A stretch of DNA of 64,000 nt from Pyrocephalus nanus (taxonomy: Eukaryota; Chordata; Aves; Passeriformes; Tyrannidae). This document shows positions 63,128 through 64,000 of the stretch, piece by piece (within the stretch, counting starts at the first letter, position 1; each line of letters begins with the position of its first letter). Location: the NCBI GenBank assembly GCA_038380795.1, contig CM076267.1:9531501-9595500 (forward strand). The letters run 5' to 3'. Both the position numbers and the translations under genes were made by a program. The notes under the pieces were generated by a model. That model was not told where the DNA came from. It saw only the letters and a list, made by a program, of their open reading frames with translations, and searched no databases.

Positions 63128-63237
63128 TGAAATATTTCCTACTAATATGGCATATATTTTATTTGTTTGTTTGTTTGTTTAAGGTGTGCTATTTGCTAGA
63201 ACAACACAGGCTGCCAAAAAATCCAAGCGGGAAAGGC
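63128..63237 (+). repeat. Repeat pair, copy B
   Basis: Second copy of the element at 60689-60810, about 2.4 kb away in the same orientation and ending just before the CpG island. The central run here is (TTTG)n. Upstream, aaagttattg is also shared if copy A has lost about 70 nt. Confidence 0.75.
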
Positions 63238-63309
63238 GTGAGAAACTCTTGGGTGACCTGAGAACTAGCGAGAGGAACACCACCACAAACAAATCTTGGA
63301 AATGAACAC

Positions 63310-64000
63310 TGACAGGCTGTGAGACCGAGGGTGGGCGGTCAGGGGGGAAGCTCTGTCCCCGTCCCGGACAGGAGGCTCAGGGCTGCGGAGCACGGTCACA
63401 GCGGGGGCTGTCGGTGCAGAGGGGCACTACCGAGCCCCTTGCGGGCACCAGGGCGGGCCGGGCGCCGGCAGCGCCCCGGACCGAGCGTGTCGGTGGGCAC
63501 GGCCGGCGGGCCCCGGGGCCGGCCCCGCGGACACACCCCGGCCCGGCCCGGCTCTAGGACCGGCCATGGGTTTGCCCGGAGCCGGGCTCAGCGCCTGCGC
63601 GCAGCGCGGCCGAGCCCCCGAGCCCCATGGAGAGCGCCGAGCCCGAGCCGAGCGGCAGCCGCCCCGAGGAGGAGGAGGAGGAGGACGACGACGAGGAGGA
63701 GGACGAAGAGGAGGAGGACGGCGCCCTGCCGCCCCCGGAGCAGCCCGCGGCCGCGGTGAGGGTGAGGGGGGCGGCGGCGGAGGGGCGGTGTTCCCCGCCC
63801 CGGGCCCGGGGCCTGCTCGGCCGGGGCGAGCACCGGCCTTTCCTGAGCGCGCTGCCCGGGCCGGGCGGGGGGGCGGCGGGGCGCGGGGAGGCCGGGCCGG
63901 GCGGTGCCCAGCGCTGCCCGCCGCCGCGACAAGGGGCTACAGGTGGGACGAGCCCTTCGTCCGCCTGCCCGGGGCCGAGCCCTGCCCGGCAGAGCTGTGC
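63310..64000 (+). promoter_or_regulatory. CpG island at the start of the next gene
   Basis: Base composition switches sharply near 63.3 kb to very high GC with dense CpG and runs such as ggcggcggaggggcgg. It continues to the window end. This is the only strong CpG island in the window and marks a promoter and first exon. Confidence 0.85.
63627..63755 (+). CDS. Putative first coding exon of the next gene; SNX4 is the synteny candidate
   Basis: The ATG at 63627 opens 43 codons: MESAEPEPSGSRP, then a run of about 18 Glu/Asp, then DGALPPPEQPAAA, meeting a gtgagg donor at 63756. An identical gtgagg at 63762 could add Val-Arg. In human, SNX4 follows OSBPL11 in the same orientation and starts with a short Pro/Glu-rich exon beginning ME, so position and style fit. 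The acidic tract itself does not identify the protein, and no diagnostic downstream exon is in the window. The start context is weak at -3 (C) but has G at +4. Confidence 0.5.

Larger units (their letters stand above)
56101..63309. other. Intergenic region between divergent genes
   Basis: About 7.2 kb between the receptor promoter and the CpG island. It contains the repeat pair at 60689 and 63128 and T-rich tracts. No coding exon is supported. Confidence 0.65.

Noticed and set aside
63319..63932. Long Arg/Pro/Ala-rich frames on both strands at the CpG island
   Set aside because: Very high GC removes stop codons by chance; only the ATG exon with a donor was kept.
1..64000. CRISPR arrays, tRNA/rRNA genes, endogenous viral genes
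   Set aside because: No regularly spaced repeats, cloverleaf-like sequences, or gag/pol-type reading frames were seen.

Overview
This is a window of vertebrate nuclear DNA, most likely from a bird. Genes are split into many GT-AG exons, the introns are AT-rich and repeat-poor, and one interspersed element resembles the 3' end of an avian CR1 LINE. There are no bacterial operons, CRISPR arrays or rRNA/tRNA genes. The window holds one partial gene, one complete gene and the probable start of a third.

Layout. (1) At 1-21.6 kb, plus strand: the nine C-terminal coding exons of OSBPL11 (ORP11), 590 residues plus stop, then a long 3'UTR. The 5' exons with the PH domain lie to the left. (2) At 24.7-56.1 kb, minus strand and tail-to-tail with OSBPL11: a complete seven-exon TGF-beta type II receptor paralogue (TGFBR2-like, here TGFBR2L). 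I joined it exon by exon into a 1,698-nt CDS of 565 residues. It has a signal peptide, a 12-cysteine ectodomain, one transmembrane helix and a kinase with its core motifs intact. Its first exon is only 52 coding nt and lies 19 kb upstream of exon 2, next to a TATA/Inr promoter. (3) At 63.3-64 kb, plus strand: a CpG island with a short acidic first exon. Its position and direction match SNX4, which follows OSBPL11 in mammals, but the sequence alone does not prove this.

Main interest. In human, TGFBR2 lies close to OSBPL10, the sister of OSBPL11. Here a second TGFBR2-type gene sits next to OSBPL11, which looks like the other half of an ancient duplicated block, with the receptor copy lost in mammals. 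Its kinase exon ends in a GC 5' splice site (GC-AG intron), and exon 2 has two acceptors 7 nt apart, only one of which keeps the frame. The ligand-binding residues are partly conserved and partly changed.

Function. The two resolved genes are not in one pathway. OSBPL11 is a lipid-transfer protein of Golgi and endosome contacts; the receptor-like gene should encode a plasma-membrane serine/threonine kinase. Exon joins were made by reading frame, splice consensus and remembered family sequences; no alignment or transcript data were available.
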